A stretch of DNA of 64,000 nt from Antarcticirhabdus aurantiaca (GTDB lineage Bacteria > Pseudomonadota > Alphaproteobacteria > Rhizobiales > Rhizobiaceae), in contig NZ_VTOM01000006.1 in assembly GCF_009765365.1 (NCBI RefSeq), positions 228,247 through 292,246 of the forward strand, in the 5' to 3' direction. The notes beneath the pieces are model-generated. The model had not been told where the DNA came from. It saw only the letters and a program-made list of their open reading frames with translations, and ran no database searches. Shown piece after piece: positions 9,112 to 18,723 of this stretch. Made by a program: the position numbers and the translations under genes. Position 1 is the first letter of the stretch, and each line of letters begins with the position of its first letter.

Positions 9112-11784
9112 CTAGCCGCCGAAGAGGCCGCGGAACAACGAGCGATCGCCGGCGCGCCCTTCCAGAACCGCGTCGGGCGGAAGCTGGCTCGGATCGATGC
9201 GCGCGGGCGGCTCGACGTAGACGTCGCCGGGCGGCATCGGGCGCCCGCCCGCTTCGTCGTAGTAGTATTCGTCCGGCGGCAGTTCGCCATATTCCGGCAG
9301 GCCCGGATCGGCGCCGTAGGGCGACAGCTCCGGATCGGCGCTCTCGCCGCGATAGGTCGGATCGTCCGGCATCGGATATTCGGTATAGGCCGGCTCGCCG
9401 CGGCTTGCCTGCTGGGGTTGGGGCTGAGGCTGCCCTGCCGGCGGCTGGATCGGCTGGCCGGAGGCGTCGAACGGGTCGATGCCGGATGCGTAAGGGTCGG
9501 CGCTCGTCGGCAGCTGGCCGCCGGCGGCCGGGTCGAGACCGACCGGGTTGCCCTGAGGATCGATGCCCTGCGGCTGGCCGGCGCTCGCCGTCAGCGGCGG
9601 GTGCTCGGCCCCGATCACGTAGTTGCCGGGCAGCGGCATGGGGCTGAGCCCCTCGTGCGCGGCCGTCATGAAGCGCGAGAAGGCCTCGGCCGGCAGCGAG
9701 CCGCCCGTCACCTTCTTCATCAGGGCGCCGTTGTCGTTGCCGAGCCAGACGCCGGCGACGAGGTTCGAGGTGTAGCCGACGAACCAGGCGTCCTTGAAGT
9801 CCTGGGTCGTGCCGCTTTTTCCCGCGGTCTGCCAGCCCTCGACCTGCGCCTTGCGGCCCGTGCCCTTGGTGACGACGCCCATCAGCATCGAGTTCATCAT
9901 GCCGACGTCCTCGCTCGGCACGACGATCGGCGGCACCTCGGCGCCGCGCTCGTAGAGGACGCGGCCGTTCTCGGTGGTCACGCGGTTCACGAGGTGCGGC
10001 TTGGCGAGATAGCCGCCGTTCGCCCAAGGGGCATAGGCGCCCGTCAGCTCCATGAGGGAGACTTCGGAGGTGCCGAGCGCCAGGGACGCGTTGTCGACCA
10101 TCGGCGAGGCGATGCCGAGCCGGTTGGCGGTCTGGATCACGGTCGCCGGGCCGACGTCGGCGGTGATCTTGGCGGCCACCGTGTTCAAGGACTTCGCGAC
10201 CGCTTCGGCCATGGTCACCTGGCCGCGGAACTTGCCGTCGTAGTTCTGCGGCTGCCAGTTGCCGATCCGCACCGGCGTGTCGTTCATCATCGATTCCGGC
10301 CGCCAGCCGAATTCGAGCGCCGCCTCGTAGACGAAGGGCTTGAAGGCCGAGCCCGGCTGGCGCTTGGCGTCGACCGCCCGGTTGAACTGCGAGGACGCGT
10401 AGTCGCGCCCGCCGACCATCGCCCGGATGGCGCCGGTGCCGTCGATGGCGACGAGCGCGCCCTGGGAAACGTTCTGCTTGGCGCCGTCGACGGTCTGGCG
10501 GATGGCCTTCTCGGCGGCGGCGTTGAGGTCGAGGTCGAGCGTCGTTTCCACGACGACGTCCTCCTTCACCTCGCCGACGAGGGCCTTGATGTCGCGCATC
10601 ACGAGGTCGGCGGCGTAGTTCTCGGCGCCCGTCCAGAAGGCCTTGGCCTGCGTCGGCTCTCGCCTGCGGGCGGCGTCGAACTGCTCGCGGGTGATGAAGC
10701 CCTCCTCGAGCATCGCCTGCAGCACGACCTCGGCGCGAGCCTGGGCCGCGGCCGGGTCGTTGGCGGGCGACAGCCGCGAGGGCGCCTTCAGGACGCCGGC
10801 GAGAAGCGCCGCCTCGCCGAGGTCGACCTCGTCCGGGCTCTTGTTGAAGTAGCGCCGGGCCGCCGCGTCCACGCCCGTCGCGCCCGAGCCGAAATAAACG
10901 CGGTTGAGGTACATCTCCAGGATCTGATCCTTGGAGAAGCGCGATTCCAGCCAGAGCGACAGGACCGCTTCCTGGATCTTGCGCTGGATGGTCTGGTCGG
11001 GATTGAGGAAGATGTTCTTGGCGAGCTGCTGGGTCAGCGTCGAGCCGCCCTGGACGGTCTCGCCCGCCGCCATGTTCTGCGAGAAGGCGCGCACGATGCC
11101 GATGGGGTCGACGCCCCAATGGTCGTAGAAGCGCCGGTCCTCGATGGCCATCACCGCCTGCGGGATGAAGGGGCTCATCTGGTCGAGCGCCACCTCCTTG
11201 CCGCCGGTGATGCCGCGATTGGCGACGAGGTCGCCGGTCACCGAGACGATCTTGACGTTGGGCGGCCGGGCCGGGATCTCCCAGGCCTCCTGCGGCAGCT
11301 TCACCGCGAACCAGCCGACGACGCAGGCGACCGCGACGCCGCCCCAGAGGCCCATGAACAGGAACAAGCGGAACACGTGGCCGAGAAAGGAGCGCCGGCG
11401 CTTGGGAGCCCGGCCGCCGCCGCCCGAGGACGAGCCGCCGCCGCCGCGCCCGCCGAACCAGCCGCGCCGGGCGCCGCCGCTCTTGGTCGCCGCGCGGGTC
11501 TTGGCCGCCTTGGGCGCGGCGCGCGTGGAACGGGACGCTGCGGCGCGGGCCATGGAATCGTCCTCGTGGTCGTCGATCCCGTCGAAGAACTCGTCGCGGC
11601 CGCGGCCGGCCCCATCTGGGCCGCCGAAGCCGGGATCGCGCGGGCTGGCACGGCGGGCGGTTGCGCGCGCCGGCCCCACCACCGCCCTGTCGTCGGTGCT
11701 GATCGAGAAGTGTCCCTCGTCGCGGTCGTTCGCCGCGCCGCCGAAGGTCGGCTCGATGCGCTCCTGGCCGTTACGTCGCGCCAT
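9112..11784 (-). CDS. Class A penicillin-binding protein 1A
   Basis: 890 residues. An Arg/Gly-rich cytoplasmic N-terminus is followed by one membrane helix (LFLFMGLWGGVAVACVVGWF), a GT51 transglycosylase domain (EDRRFYDHWGVDP with the catalytic Glu, GGSTLTQQLAKN, RKIQEAVLSLWLE), and a transpeptidase domain with all three active-site motifs: SAFK (nucleophilic Ser), SLN and KSGT. The tail of about 130 residues is Pro/Gln/Asp-rich. It polymerises and cross-links peptidoglycan in the periplasm. The ATG at 11784 has GGGGATCA just upstream; the frame is open another 59 codons, but those residues are not family-like. The long acidic/proline tail is more extended than in E. coli PBP1A. Confidence 0.92.
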   Translation of the reverse strand: MARRNGQERIEPTFGGAANDRDEGHFSISTDDRAVVGPARATARRASPRDPGFGGPDGAGRGRDEFFDGIDDHEDDSMARAAASRSTRAAPKAAKTRAATKSGGARRGWFGGRGGGGSSSGGGGRAPKRRRSFLGHVFRLFLFMGLWGGVAVACVVGWFAVKLPQEAWEIPARPPNVKIVSVTGDLVANRGITGGKEVALDQMSPFIPQAVMAIEDRRFYDHWGVDPIGIVRAFSQNMAAGETVQGGSTLTQQLAKNIFLNPDQTIQRKIQEAVLSLWLESRFSKDQILEMYLNRVYFGSGATGVDAAARRYFNKSPDEVDLGEAALLAGVLKAPSRLSPANDPAAAQARAEVVLQAMLEEGFITREQFDAARRREPTQAKAFWTGAENYAADLVMRDIKALVGEVKEDVVVETTLDLDLNAAAEKAIRQTVDGAKQNVSQGALVAIDGTGAIRAMVGGRDYASSQFNRAVDAKRQPGSAFKPFVYEAALEFGWRPESMMNDTPVRIGNWQPQNYDGKFRGQVTMAEAVAKSLNTVAAKITADVGPATVIQTANRLGIASPMVDNASLALGTSEVSLMELTGAYAPWANGGYLAKPHLVNRVTTENGRVLYERGAEVPPIVVPSEDVGMMNSMLMGVVTKGTGRKAQVEGWQTAGKSGTTQDFKDAWFVGYTSNLVAGVWLGNDNGALMKKVTGGSLPAEAFSRFMTAAHEGLSPMPLPGNYVIGAEHPPLTASAGQPQGIDPQGNPVGLDPAAGGQLPTSADPYASGIDPFDASGQPIQPPAGQPQPQPQQASRGEPAYTEYPMPDDPTYRGESADPELSPYGADPGLPEYGELPPDEYYYDEAGGRPMPPGDVYVEPPARIDPSQLPPDAVLEGRAGDRSLFRGLFGG

Positions 11785-12254
11785 TGATCCCCGTTCGCAG
11801 CATTCGCGGCGGACGGCTTCCCGCGCGCCGGCAGGTGCCGGCGGCGCGAAGCGCGAACGCCTCCGCATCCCCTCGCCGCCCACCGCCGCGCCCTTCTTTT
11901 CGGGGCAACTCCTGCCGTGGACGAAATCCGATCGGCCCACCTGTCCGCAGCTCTCCTGCAAGGGAAGCGGCGGGGCGGGCGCGACCGGGACGGGTGGAGA
12001 CTAAATGCGGCGATTTAACGTGTCGTTAGCCAGAGGGGCCGCCAGTCCGTCAGGACCAGCAGGCACGCTCGGGTTGCGGACGTGCGGCGCTCCGCTTGCT
12101 TGCCCCCCTTCAGCTCGGGACGCGGAATTCCCCTGGGCCGATCGATCGCCGCGCGAGACAGGGCCATGGCGGCCAACATCTCGAGCCGGCCGGCCCGCGC
12201 CGTTTCCTCGTCGCCGTCGCCGTCCTTGCGGCTCTCGGCTTCCCGGTGGGATCG
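11785..12254. other. 470-base gap, no gene recognised
   Basis: Between the PBP1A start and the MipA/OmpV stop (both minus strand). It holds the PBP1A upstream region, and an AT-richer patch near 12000-12035 that could be its promoter. I see no convincing coding sequence; the open frames here are antisense or upstream extensions. Confidence 0.5.
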
Positions 12255-13073
12255 TCAGAACAGGTCGACGGAGAAGCGCTTGGACAGGCCGAGGCCGAAC
12301 GTGAACTGGTCCTCCGAGCCCTCCTCCTGCACGACGGGCGAGTCCTTGGCGTCGCCGACGAGGCGCATGTAGGAGCCTTCGGCATTGAGGAACCAGGTGG
12401 GCGCGAACTCGTAGCGCGCCGAGGCCTCGAGGCCGACCGACTTGAAGCCGCCATCGGCCTCGAAGGCGTCGAACTTGCCCCCCGAACGGACGAACTCGTC
12501 CGGGTCGACGCCGAAATAGGTGTCCATGTAGTCGTCGGAAGCGAAGGTGGCGCGCGGGCCGGCCTTCAGGAGCAGCGCCTGGCTCGGACGGGCGATGGCG
12601 TTGGCGCCGAGCGCGCCGACGAAGCCCTCCGCACCGCCGAAGGCGTAGCGCGCCTCGCCGTAGATCTCGGCGTTCTCCCACTCGTAGCCGAGCTTCAGGC
12701 CCGCCTCGTAGGTCGCGTCGACGTCGTCGAGACCGTCGAGGTCGTCGTCGTCCCGCTCGCCGTTGTAGCCGAAGGACGGACCGATCGAGAGGCCGCCGCC
12801 CTGCGGGTTGATGCTGCCGAAGGTGACGAGGCCGGGGATGCTGAGATAGTCGAGGCCGAGGATCGGCCAGGGCGAGGCCTCGTAGTCGTCCGAGCCCTCG
12901 TATTCGGGCGAGACCGCGACGCCCGCGCCGAGTTCGAACACCGCGTCGATGCGCTCGTCGGGCGTGGCCACGCCCTGCGGCGGCAGTTCGTAGGGGTCGG
13001 CGGCCAGCGCCGGCGCGTCGCTCGCCGCAGCCAGAGCGAGAACGGCGAAGGAAAGAACGGCGCGGCGGCTCAT
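12255..13073 (-). CDS. MipA/OmpV family outer membrane protein
   Basis: 272 residues with a signal peptide (MSRRAVLSFAVLALAAA... cleaved after ALAA near residue 25). The mature part is rich in alternating beta strands, with the family-typical opening ELGAGVAVSPEYEGSDDY, IPGLVTFGSIN and an aromatic C-terminus ending RFSVDLF, the terminal Phe being the outer-membrane beta-barrel signature. MipA was described as a scaffold between lytic transglycosylase and PBP in E. coli; related proteins act as porins. It lies upstream of PBP1A on the same strand, which would fit, but the 470-base gap argues against a single operon. Confidence 0.85.
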   Translation of the reverse strand: MSRRAVLSFAVLALAAASDAPALAADPYELPPQGVATPDERIDAVFELGAGVAVSPEYEGSDDYEASPWPILGLDYLSIPGLVTFGSINPQGGGLSIGPSFGYNGERDDDDLDGLDDVDATYEAGLKLGYEWENAEIYGEARYAFGGAEGFVGALGANAIARPSQALLLKAGPRATFASDDYMDTYFGVDPDEFVRSGGKFDAFEADGGFKSVGLEASARYEFAPTWFLNAEGSYMRLVGDAKDSPVVQEEGSEDQFTFGLGLSKRFSVDLF

Positions 13074-13379
13074 GAACGGTCTCCGGATAAGGGTCGCGGG
13101 AGGGTCGAGGACCTGCGCGCCTCGGCATCCGGTGTACCGCAGGGGCCCTTACCGGCAAGCTGCATCCGGGCACGCCGACGCCGCGAAAGCGTCGCGGCTG
13201 CGCTTCGCCGCGCCAGCGTGGCAGCGGAGCCACATGCGAATCGATGCGATCGGCGGCTTTTTCCCGCCCCTCCGGTTCAGCTCAGGGCTGCGATGGTCTA
13301 ACTTCGGCGCGCGTCCGCGTAAGGCTGCCGGAAAGCGGCACCCGGCGCGGCTGCGAGTTTCGATTTGGGAGGATGTTTG
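13074..13379. other. Divergent intergenic region
   Basis: About 300 bases between the divergent mipA-like (minus) and tctC-like (plus) genes. It must hold promoters for both. I see the plus-strand Shine-Dalgarno GGGAGGA at 13367-13373 but no recognisable operator or terminator. Confidence 0.4.
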
Positions 13380-14369
13380 GTGAAACGCAGATCATTCCTG
13401 GCCAGCGCGGTCGCCGCGCTCGCCGTCGGCTCGGCCCTCGTCTTCGGCAATCCGGCCCACGCGCAGAGCGACTTCCCCTCGCAGCCGGTCACGCTGGTCG
13501 TGCCCTTCGCGGCGGGCGGCTCGACCGATCTCGTGGCGCGCCTCATCGCCCAGAAGATGAGCGAGACGCTCGGCCAGCAGGTGCTCGTCGACAACAAGGG
13601 CGGGGCCGGCGGCAATCTCGGCGCGGGCTACGTCGCGCAGGCCGAGCCCGACGGCTACACGATCCTGATGGGCACGATCGCCACCCACGCCCTCGCCCCC
13701 TCGCTCTACAGCAACCTGCCCTTCGACCCGGTGACGGACTTCGAGCCGATCGCCCTCCTCGTCACCGTGCCGAACGTCCTCACCGTCAACAAGGACTATC
13801 CGGCCAACACGGTGCAGGAGCTGATCGCCAAGCTGAAGGAGAACCCGGGCGGCGAGACCTGGTCGTCCTCGGGCAACGGCACGCCGCTGCACCTGTCGGG
13901 CGAGCTCTTCATGAAGCTGACCGGCACCGAGATGGTGCACGTCCCCTACAAGGGCTCGGGCCCGGCGCTCATCGACGCGATCTCGGGCGCGGTGCCGATC
14001 AACTTCGACAACCTTCCCTCCTCGACCGAGTACATCAAGGCCGGGCAGCTCAAGGCCCTGGCGGTGACGACGAAGACGCGCGCCGCGAGCTTCCCGGACG
14101 TCCCCACCATGGAGGAGGCGGGCGTCCCGGGCTACGAGACCAACACCTGGAACGCGCTCTTCGCCCCCGCCGGCACGCCGCCGGAGGTGATCGCCAAGCT
14201 GAACCAGGCGGCGAACGAGGCGATCTCCGATCCGGCGCTGAAGGCCCGCCTCGCCGAGGTCGGCGCGACCACGGTCGGCGGCACGCCCGAACAGCTCGCC
14301 GAGCACGTCAAGACCGAGATCGCCCGCTGGAAGCCGGTGATCGAGGAAGCCGGCGTCAAGATCGAGTAG
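13380..14369 (+). CDS. Tripartite tricarboxylate transporter (Bug/TctC family) solute-binding protein
   Basis: 329 residues with a signal peptide (VKRRSFLASAVAALAVGSAL... NPAHAQ). The mature protein carries the family pattern FPSQPVTLVVPFAAGGSTD, a GGAGGNLGAGYVAQAEPDGY ligand-loop region and VPYKGSGPALIDAISG. Bug proteins bind carboxylated solutes in the periplasm for a TctAB permease. The GTG at 13380 lies 6 bases after GGGAGGA, so I prefer it over the TTG at 13365. No tctA/tctB gene lies beside it; like many Bug proteins it is an orphan, so the ligand is unknown. A terminator follows at 14384. Confidence 0.88.
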   Translation: MKRRSFLASAVAALAVGSALVFGNPAHAQSDFPSQPVTLVVPFAAGGSTDLVARLIAQKMSETLGQQVLVDNKGGAGGNLGAGYVAQAEPDGYTILMGTIATHALAPSLYSNLPFDPVTDFEPIALLVTVPNVLTVNKDYPANTVQELIAKLKENPGGETWSSSGNGTPLHLSGELFMKLTGTEMVHVPYKGSGPALIDAISGAVPINFDNLPSSTEYIKAGQLKALAVTTKTRAASFPDVPTMEEAGVPGYETNTWNALFAPAGTPPEVIAKLNQAANEAISDPALKARLAEVGATTVGGTPEQLAEHVKTEIARWKPVIEEAGVKIE

Positions 14370-14383
14370 CGCGCCCCGCCAAG

Positions 14384-14409
14384 GCCTCCCGCGGCAGGTC
14401 GCGGGAGGC
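14384..14409 (+). terminator. Hairpin terminator after tctC-like gene
   Basis: A perfect 10-base stem (14384-14393 with 14400-14409) with a 6-base loop, then TTCGATT, starts 15 bases after the stop. Confidence 0.7.
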
Positions 14410-14594
14410 TTCGATTCACCAGTTCGACGAGTTTCGCCGAGGAAACCCATCCACGGCCACGGAACGTGAGGACGTGGCGACCGACTTCCCTTAAGGCAGG
14501 GACGCGCAGACGTTGCGCGGCTAACGGCGGCTGGCGGCCCGTGGAACGGGCGCGGGGCCGGCGCGGCTGTCACCTCACGAAAGCCATCTCAGCG

Positions 14595-15089
14595 ATGAAG
14601 ACCCTTCTCCTCGGGGCGCTTGCCGCCCTCGCTCTCGGTTCCGCCGCCAGCGCCGAGACCCTCCAGTTCCCGAGCGACGCGCCGGTCGCGTCGATCACCG
14701 TGCCGGAGGGCTGGACGGGCGAGGAGACCGAGGCCGGAGGAATCCAGGCCTTCTCGCCGGACGAGACCGTGTCCTTCTACGTCGACGTCGCCGCGTCCGA
14801 GTCCGCCGAGAAGGTGCTGACCGACGCGGCGAGCTTCCTGGACGAGAACGGCGTGACCATCGACGCGGCGAGCCAGCAGGACGGCACCGGAACGATCAAC
14901 GGCATGCAGGCCGGCCTCACCAGCTGGAACGGCCAGGACGAGAACGGTCCGGTCAAGATCACGCTGGCGGCCGTGACCGCCTCGCCCCAGAACCTTCTGA
15001 TCATCACCTACTGGGCGAGCCAGGAAGGCGGCGAGACGAACGACGCCGCGGTCCAGGCGATGGTCAACTCGCTGACCCCGGCCCCGTAA
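14595..15089 (+). CDS. Small exported protein of unknown function
   Basis: 164 residues. A clear signal peptide (MKTLLLGALAALALGSAASA) is followed by a 144-residue acidic domain with alternating strands and helices. The lead region FPSDAPVASITVPEGWTGEE and the regular spacing resemble PsbP-like or DUF1795-type lipoprotein-like folds, but I do not recognise the family with confidence, and there is no lipobox Cys. The ATG at 14595 directly precedes the signal peptide; the longer frame upstream is unsupported. It is monocistronic, flanked by terminators at 14384 and 15114. Confidence 0.75.
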   Translation: MKTLLLGALAALALGSAASAETLQFPSDAPVASITVPEGWTGEETEAGGIQAFSPDETVSFYVDVAASESAEKVLTDAASFLDENGVTIDAASQQDGTGTINGMQAGLTSWNGQDENGPVKITLAAVTASPQNLLIITYWASQEGGETNDAAVQAMVNSLTPAP

Positions 15090-15113
15090 GCCGAACCGCG
15101 ACGCGCTCAACGA

Positions 15114-15148
15114 AGGGCCGGGGGATCGGCGATCCCCCGGCCCTTTTT
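15114..15148 (+). terminator. Rho-independent terminator
   Basis: A perfect 14-base stem (15114-15127 with 15131-15144) and a 3-base loop are followed by a T-run (15144-15148). It lies between convergent genes and probably serves the upstream exported protein. Confidence 0.9.
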
Positions 15149-15165
15149 CGCGTTCGCGAGCAGGC

Positions 15166-16557
15166 TCAACGCGCCCCGAGCGCGGCCAGGATGCGCGCCC
15201 AGGAGCGCTGGCCCTTGGCGTAGGACGTCATCTCGTACTTCTCGTTCGGGCTATGGATGCGGTCGTCGTCGAGGCCGAAGCCGACGAGGAGCGAGGGCAT
15301 GCCGAGGCGGCGCTTGAACTCGCCGACGACGGGGATCGAGCCGCCCATGCCGATCAGCACCGCAGGCTTCGGCCATTCGTCCGACAGCGCCTGGCGGGCG
15401 GTGGCGACGACGTCGGAATCGAAGGGCAGCTGGATCGCCGGCGAGCCGCCGTGCTCGTGGAACTCGACGGTCACGTCGGCCGGCAGGCGCTCGCGCACGA
15501 AGCGGCGGAAGTTCTCGCGGATCGCCGCCGGATCCTGGTCGAAGACGAGGCGGAACGAGACCTTCGCCCGAGCCTCGGCCGGGAGCACCGTCTTGAAGCC
15601 GCGGCCGGTATAGCCGCCCTCGATGCCGTTCACCTCCGCCGTCGGGCGGGCCCAGATCTTCTCCAGGACCGAGCGCCCCTCTTCGCCCGCCGGCACCGAC
15701 AGGCCGACCGCGCCGAGGAACTCGGCCTCGGAGAAGGGCAGCTCGTTCCAGAGCTTGCGGATGTCGTCCGGCAGTTCCGAGACGCCGTCGTAGAAGCCGG
15801 GGATCGTCACCCGGCCGGTCTCGTCGTGGAGGCTGCCGAGGATCCGGGCGAGGATGGTGATGGGGTTGGCCGCCGCACCGCCGAACATGCCGGAATGCAG
15901 GTCCATCGAGGCCGCGCGGATCGTGATCTCCTCGCCGACGAGGCCGCGAAGGCCCGTCGAGATCGCCGGTGTTTCGCGGTCCCACATACCGGTGTCGCAG
16001 ATCAGCGCGACGTCGGCGGTCAGCTCCTCGCGGTGGGCGTCGAGGAAGGGCAGGAGCGAGGGCGAGCCGGATTCCTCCTCGCCTTCCAGGAAGATCGTGA
16101 CGCGGCAGGGCAGCGAGCCGGTCTCGGCGATAAAGGCGCGGCAGGCCTCGACGAAGGTCATCAGCTGGCCCTTGTCGTCGGCCGAGCCCCGCCCGACGAT
16201 GCGGGCGGTTCCGTCGGGCATGGTCACGACCCGCGGATCGAAGGGATCGGCCTCCCAGAGGTTCAGCGGGTCCACCGGCTGGACGTCGTAGTGGCCGTAG
16301 AACAGGACGTGCGGCGCACCCTCGCCGGCGCCGTCGTGGTGGGCGACCACCATCGGATGCCCCGGCGTTTCGACGAGGCGGGCCTTGAAGCCGATCGCGT
16401 CGAGGTCGCCCGCGAGCCACTCGGCCGCGCGCCGGCAGTCGCCGGCATAGGCGGGGTCGGTGGAGATCGAGGGGATGCGCAGGAGGTCCTTGAGGCGCTC
16501 CACCGACCGGTCGAGATTGAGGTCCAGGCAGGACAGGACGGCGTCGAGATCGGCCAT
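15166..16557 (-). CDS. M20-family dipeptidase
   Basis: 463 residues. The metal-binding pattern of M20 peptidases is complete: FYGHYDVQP (His and Asp), GRGSADDKGQLM (bridging Asp) and EGEEESGS (catalytic Glu and metal Glu). The insertion of a dimerisation domain in the middle (residues about 200-340) fits the carnosinase/CPG2-type di-zinc dipeptidases, which hydrolyse dipeptides or N-acyl amino acids in the cytoplasm. It has no signal peptide. A related group is called 'dipeptidase' in rhizobia; the natural substrate is not clear from sequence. Confidence 0.92.
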   Translation of the reverse strand: MADLDAVLSCLDLNLDRSVERLKDLLRIPSISTDPAYAGDCRRAAEWLAGDLDAIGFKARLVETPGHPMVVAHHDGAGEGAPHVLFYGHYDVQPVDPLNLWEADPFDPRVVTMPDGTARIVGRGSADDKGQLMTFVEACRAFIAETGSLPCRVTIFLEGEEESGSPSLLPFLDAHREELTADVALICDTGMWDRETPAISTGLRGLVGEEITIRAASMDLHSGMFGGAAANPITILARILGSLHDETGRVTIPGFYDGVSELPDDIRKLWNELPFSEAEFLGAVGLSVPAGEEGRSVLEKIWARPTAEVNGIEGGYTGRGFKTVLPAEARAKVSFRLVFDQDPAAIRENFRRFVRERLPADVTVEFHEHGGSPAIQLPFDSDVVATARQALSDEWPKPAVLIGMGGSIPVVGEFKRRLGMPSLLVGFGLDDDRIHSPNEKYEMTSYAKGQRSWARILAALGAR

Positions 16558-16663
16558 GGCGGGATCCTTCGTGAAGGCTGTTCGTGCGCTCCTGGTTAGG
16601 CGCAGCCTTCCCGGCGATCAAGCCGCGCCGGCCGCGTCCGCCCGGCTGGGCGCGGCGGAGCCC

Positions 16664-16894
16664 CTAGTCGTCCAGCTTGCGCGCTTCCGAGGCCAGCATG
16701 ATCGGGATGCCGTCGCGGATGGGAAAGGCGAGCTTGGCGGCGGCGGAGACGAGCTCGTTGCGCCGGTGGTCGTAGCTGAGGGTCGTCTTGGTGAGCGGGC
16801 AGACCAGAAGCTCCAGGAGCTTGGGGTCGGGCCGCGTGTCGCGGGAGCGCGGCGCGGCGGGCTGCACGGGCGCCGCTGGTGTCTCGTCGGTCAT
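16664..16894 (-). CDS. Trm112/YcaR family small protein
   Basis: 76 residues with the family opening [17 protein letters not shown] and the ending [18 protein letters not shown]. Trm112-type proteins activate methyltransferases in eukaryotes and archaea; the bacterial ones are mostly uncharacterised. Only one Cys is visible, so a zinc site of the eukaryotic type is lacking, as in many bacterial members. It lies 13 bases downstream of the Lon-N domain gene, probably co-transcribed. Confidence 0.85.
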   Translation of the reverse strand: MTDETPAAPVQPAAPRSRDTRPDPKLLELLVCPLTKTTLSYDHRRNELVSAAAKLAFPIRDGIPIMLASEARKLDD

Positions 16895-16907
16895 GCCTGA
16901 TCCGTCC

Positions 16908-17588
16908 CTATTGCAGCGTCGGCGTGCTGCCGTCGTCGGTGCGCTCGCGGGCGACGCCGATCTCGGTGATGGCGACGAGCGTTTCGGCGCGCGTCTTGAG
17001 ATCGCCGGCTTCCAGGAGCGCCTGCTTCTCCGGCGGGCCGTAGGGCAGCATCATCGACAGCGCGTTGACCAGGGTCTCGTTGGAGGACTTGGTGACGCTT
17101 TCCCAGTCCGCTTCGAGCTGGTTGGCCTCGAGATAGAGCCGGAAGGCGCGCAGGAGCTCGCTCCGGTCGACCTCCGCGGCCCCAGCGGAGGGGTCGAGGT
17201 CGCTCAGGAACGGCGCGATCCGGCAGCGGCGATAGGGATCGTCGCTCGGCAGCTCCGCGTCGACGCGGAAGCGCACGACGCCGTGCAGCGTGATGATGTA
17301 GCGCCCGTCGCCGCTCTCGGAAAAGGAGGTGATGCGCCCCAGGCACCCGACCGCGCAGAGCTCGGGCTCGCCGTCGGCGCGCTGCGCGCCGTCGAGCCGC
17401 GGCTGGATCATGCCGATCAGGCGGTCGGAGGCGATGGCGTCGTCGATCAGGGCGAGGTAGCGCGGCTCGAAGATGTTGAGCGGCATCTGCCCGCCGGGCA
17501 GAAGCAGCGCGCCGGCGAGCGGAAACACCGGAACGATCTCCGGCAGATCCTTCTCGTCCGCAAAGGTGCGGTTTCCGGCTTGAACCAC
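16908..17588 (-). CDS. Lon N-terminal substrate-binding domain protein
   Basis: About 226 residues. The motifs [20 protein letters not shown] and [14 protein letters not shown] are the LON substrate-binding (PUA-like) domain, without the AAA+ ATPase and protease parts of Lon. Such stand-alone proteins are widespread in alphaproteobacteria; function unsettled, possibly binding substrates or RNA. The GTG at 17588 follows GGGGAG by 9 bases and gives the usual VVQAGNRTF start; the frame is open further upstream but those residues are not family-like. It is followed at 13 bases by the Trm112-like gene. Confidence 0.85.
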   Translation of the reverse strand: MVQAGNRTFADEKDLPEIVPVFPLAGALLLPGGQMPLNIFEPRYLALIDDAIASDRLIGMIQPRLDGAQRADGEPELCAVGCLGRITSFSESGDGRYIITLHGVVRFRVDAELPSDDPYRRCRIAPFLSDLDPSAGAAEVDRSELLRAFRLYLEANQLEADWESVTKSSNETLVNALSMMLPYGPPEKQALLEAGDLKTRAETLVAITEIGVARERTDDGSTPTLQ

Positions 17589-17700
17589 GTCGACATGCTC
17601 CCCTGGCCGCGCGGCGCAGGGGCCGCGGGGATGGTGATCTGGATCGCGGCCGCCCGCCGCCAAGTCCCGGAGGAAAAAAGCGAAGCGGGCGCGCGAACCG

Positions 17701-18723
17701 TTACGAGAAGAGCAGCGAGGAAAGGCGGCGGCGCGCTTCCTTCGTCGCCGGGTCGGTCGGCCCCCAGGCGTCGAAGAACTCCAGGAGCTTGCGCCGCGCG
17801 CCGTCCTCGTTCCAGGCGCGATCGCGCCGGATGATCTCGAGGAGCTGCGTCGCCGCCTCGTCGCGGTTCCCCTTGGCCTGGGCGATGAGGGCGAGGTCGT
17901 AGCGCGCCTGGTGGTCGTCCGGGTTCGCCTGGAGCCGGCCGGCGAGCGAGACGGGGTCGCCGAGCTTGGCGATCTCGTCGAGGAGCTTCAGCCGGGTGCG
18001 CACCGCGGCCAGCGCCTTGTCCTCGTTCGCCTCGGCCGGCAGGGCGTCGACCAGCGCCTTGGCGCGGGCCGCGTCGCCGGCGTCGAGGAAGCACTCGGCA
18101 AGGCCCGCCGTCGCCGGGCCGTTCTCCGGCTCGTGCTGGAGGACGGCGGCGAAGAGCTGCGCGGCGCCGGAAGCGTCGCCCGCCGCCAGCATGGCACGGG
18201 CCTGGGAGAGCGCCTCGGCGACCGGGTCGCCCCCGGCCTCGCCACCGCCGCCCGCCATCGCCACGAGGCGGTCGATGAAGGCCTTCACCTCGCCCTCGGG
18301 CAGCGCGCCCATGAAGCCGTCCACCGGCTGGCCGCCGACGAAGGCGAACACGGCGGGGATCGACTGGACGCCGAGCTGGCCGGCGATCGAGGGGTGCTCG
18401 TCGATGTTCATCTTGACGAGCTTCACGCGGCCGCCGGCCGCGCGCACGGCCTTTTCGAGGATCGGCGTCAGCTGGCGGCAGGGGCCGCACCAGGGCGCCC
18501 AGAAGTCGACGAGGACGGGCTGGCGGCGCGATTCCTGGAGGACGTCGGCGGAGAACTTCGCGGTGGTCGTGTCCTTGACGAGGTCGGCCGCCTCCGCGTC
18601 CGGCGCGGGCGCCGCGCCGGCAGGCGCCTTGGAGACGGTCTGCGCGCCGTAGGGATTGCCGTAGCCGCCGCCATTGCCGCCCCGGGCATTGCCGCCGCCG
18701 AAACCGAAAGGAGAATTGCTCAT
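17701..18723 (-). CDS. Thioredoxin-TPR protein (CnoX/YbbN-like)
   Basis: 340 residues. A Gly/Asn-rich N-terminus of about 35 residues is followed by a thioredoxin domain with an intact active site WCGPC (residues 78-82) and the cis-Pro loop SIPAVFAFVGGQ, then a TPR-like helical C-terminal half (about 170-340; LARYDLAL-type repeats, e.g. RYDLALIAQAKGNRDEA). CnoX combines chaperone and redox-protective roles, handing clients to DnaK and GroEL. E. coli YbbN lacks the WCGPC dithiol, whereas this one keeps both Cys, as do many alphaproteobacterial members. Its ATG overlaps the stop of the upstream editing gene by 4 bases. Confidence 0.88.
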   Translation of the reverse strand: MSNSPFGFGGGNARGGNGGGYGNPYGAQTVSKAPAGAAPAPDAEAADLVKDTTTAKFSADVLQESRRQPVLVDFWAPWCGPCRQLTPILEKAVRAAGGRVKLVKMNIDEHPSIAGQLGVQSIPAVFAFVGGQPVDGFMGALPEGEVKAFIDRLVAMAGGGGEAGGDPVAEALSQARAMLAAGDASGAAQLFAAVLQHEPENGPATAGLAECFLDAGDAARAKALVDALPAEANEDKALAAVRTRLKLLDEIAKLGDPVSLAGRLQANPDDHQARYDLALIAQAKGNRDEAATQLLEIIRRDRAWNEDGARRKLLEFFDAWGPTDPATKEARRRLSSLLFS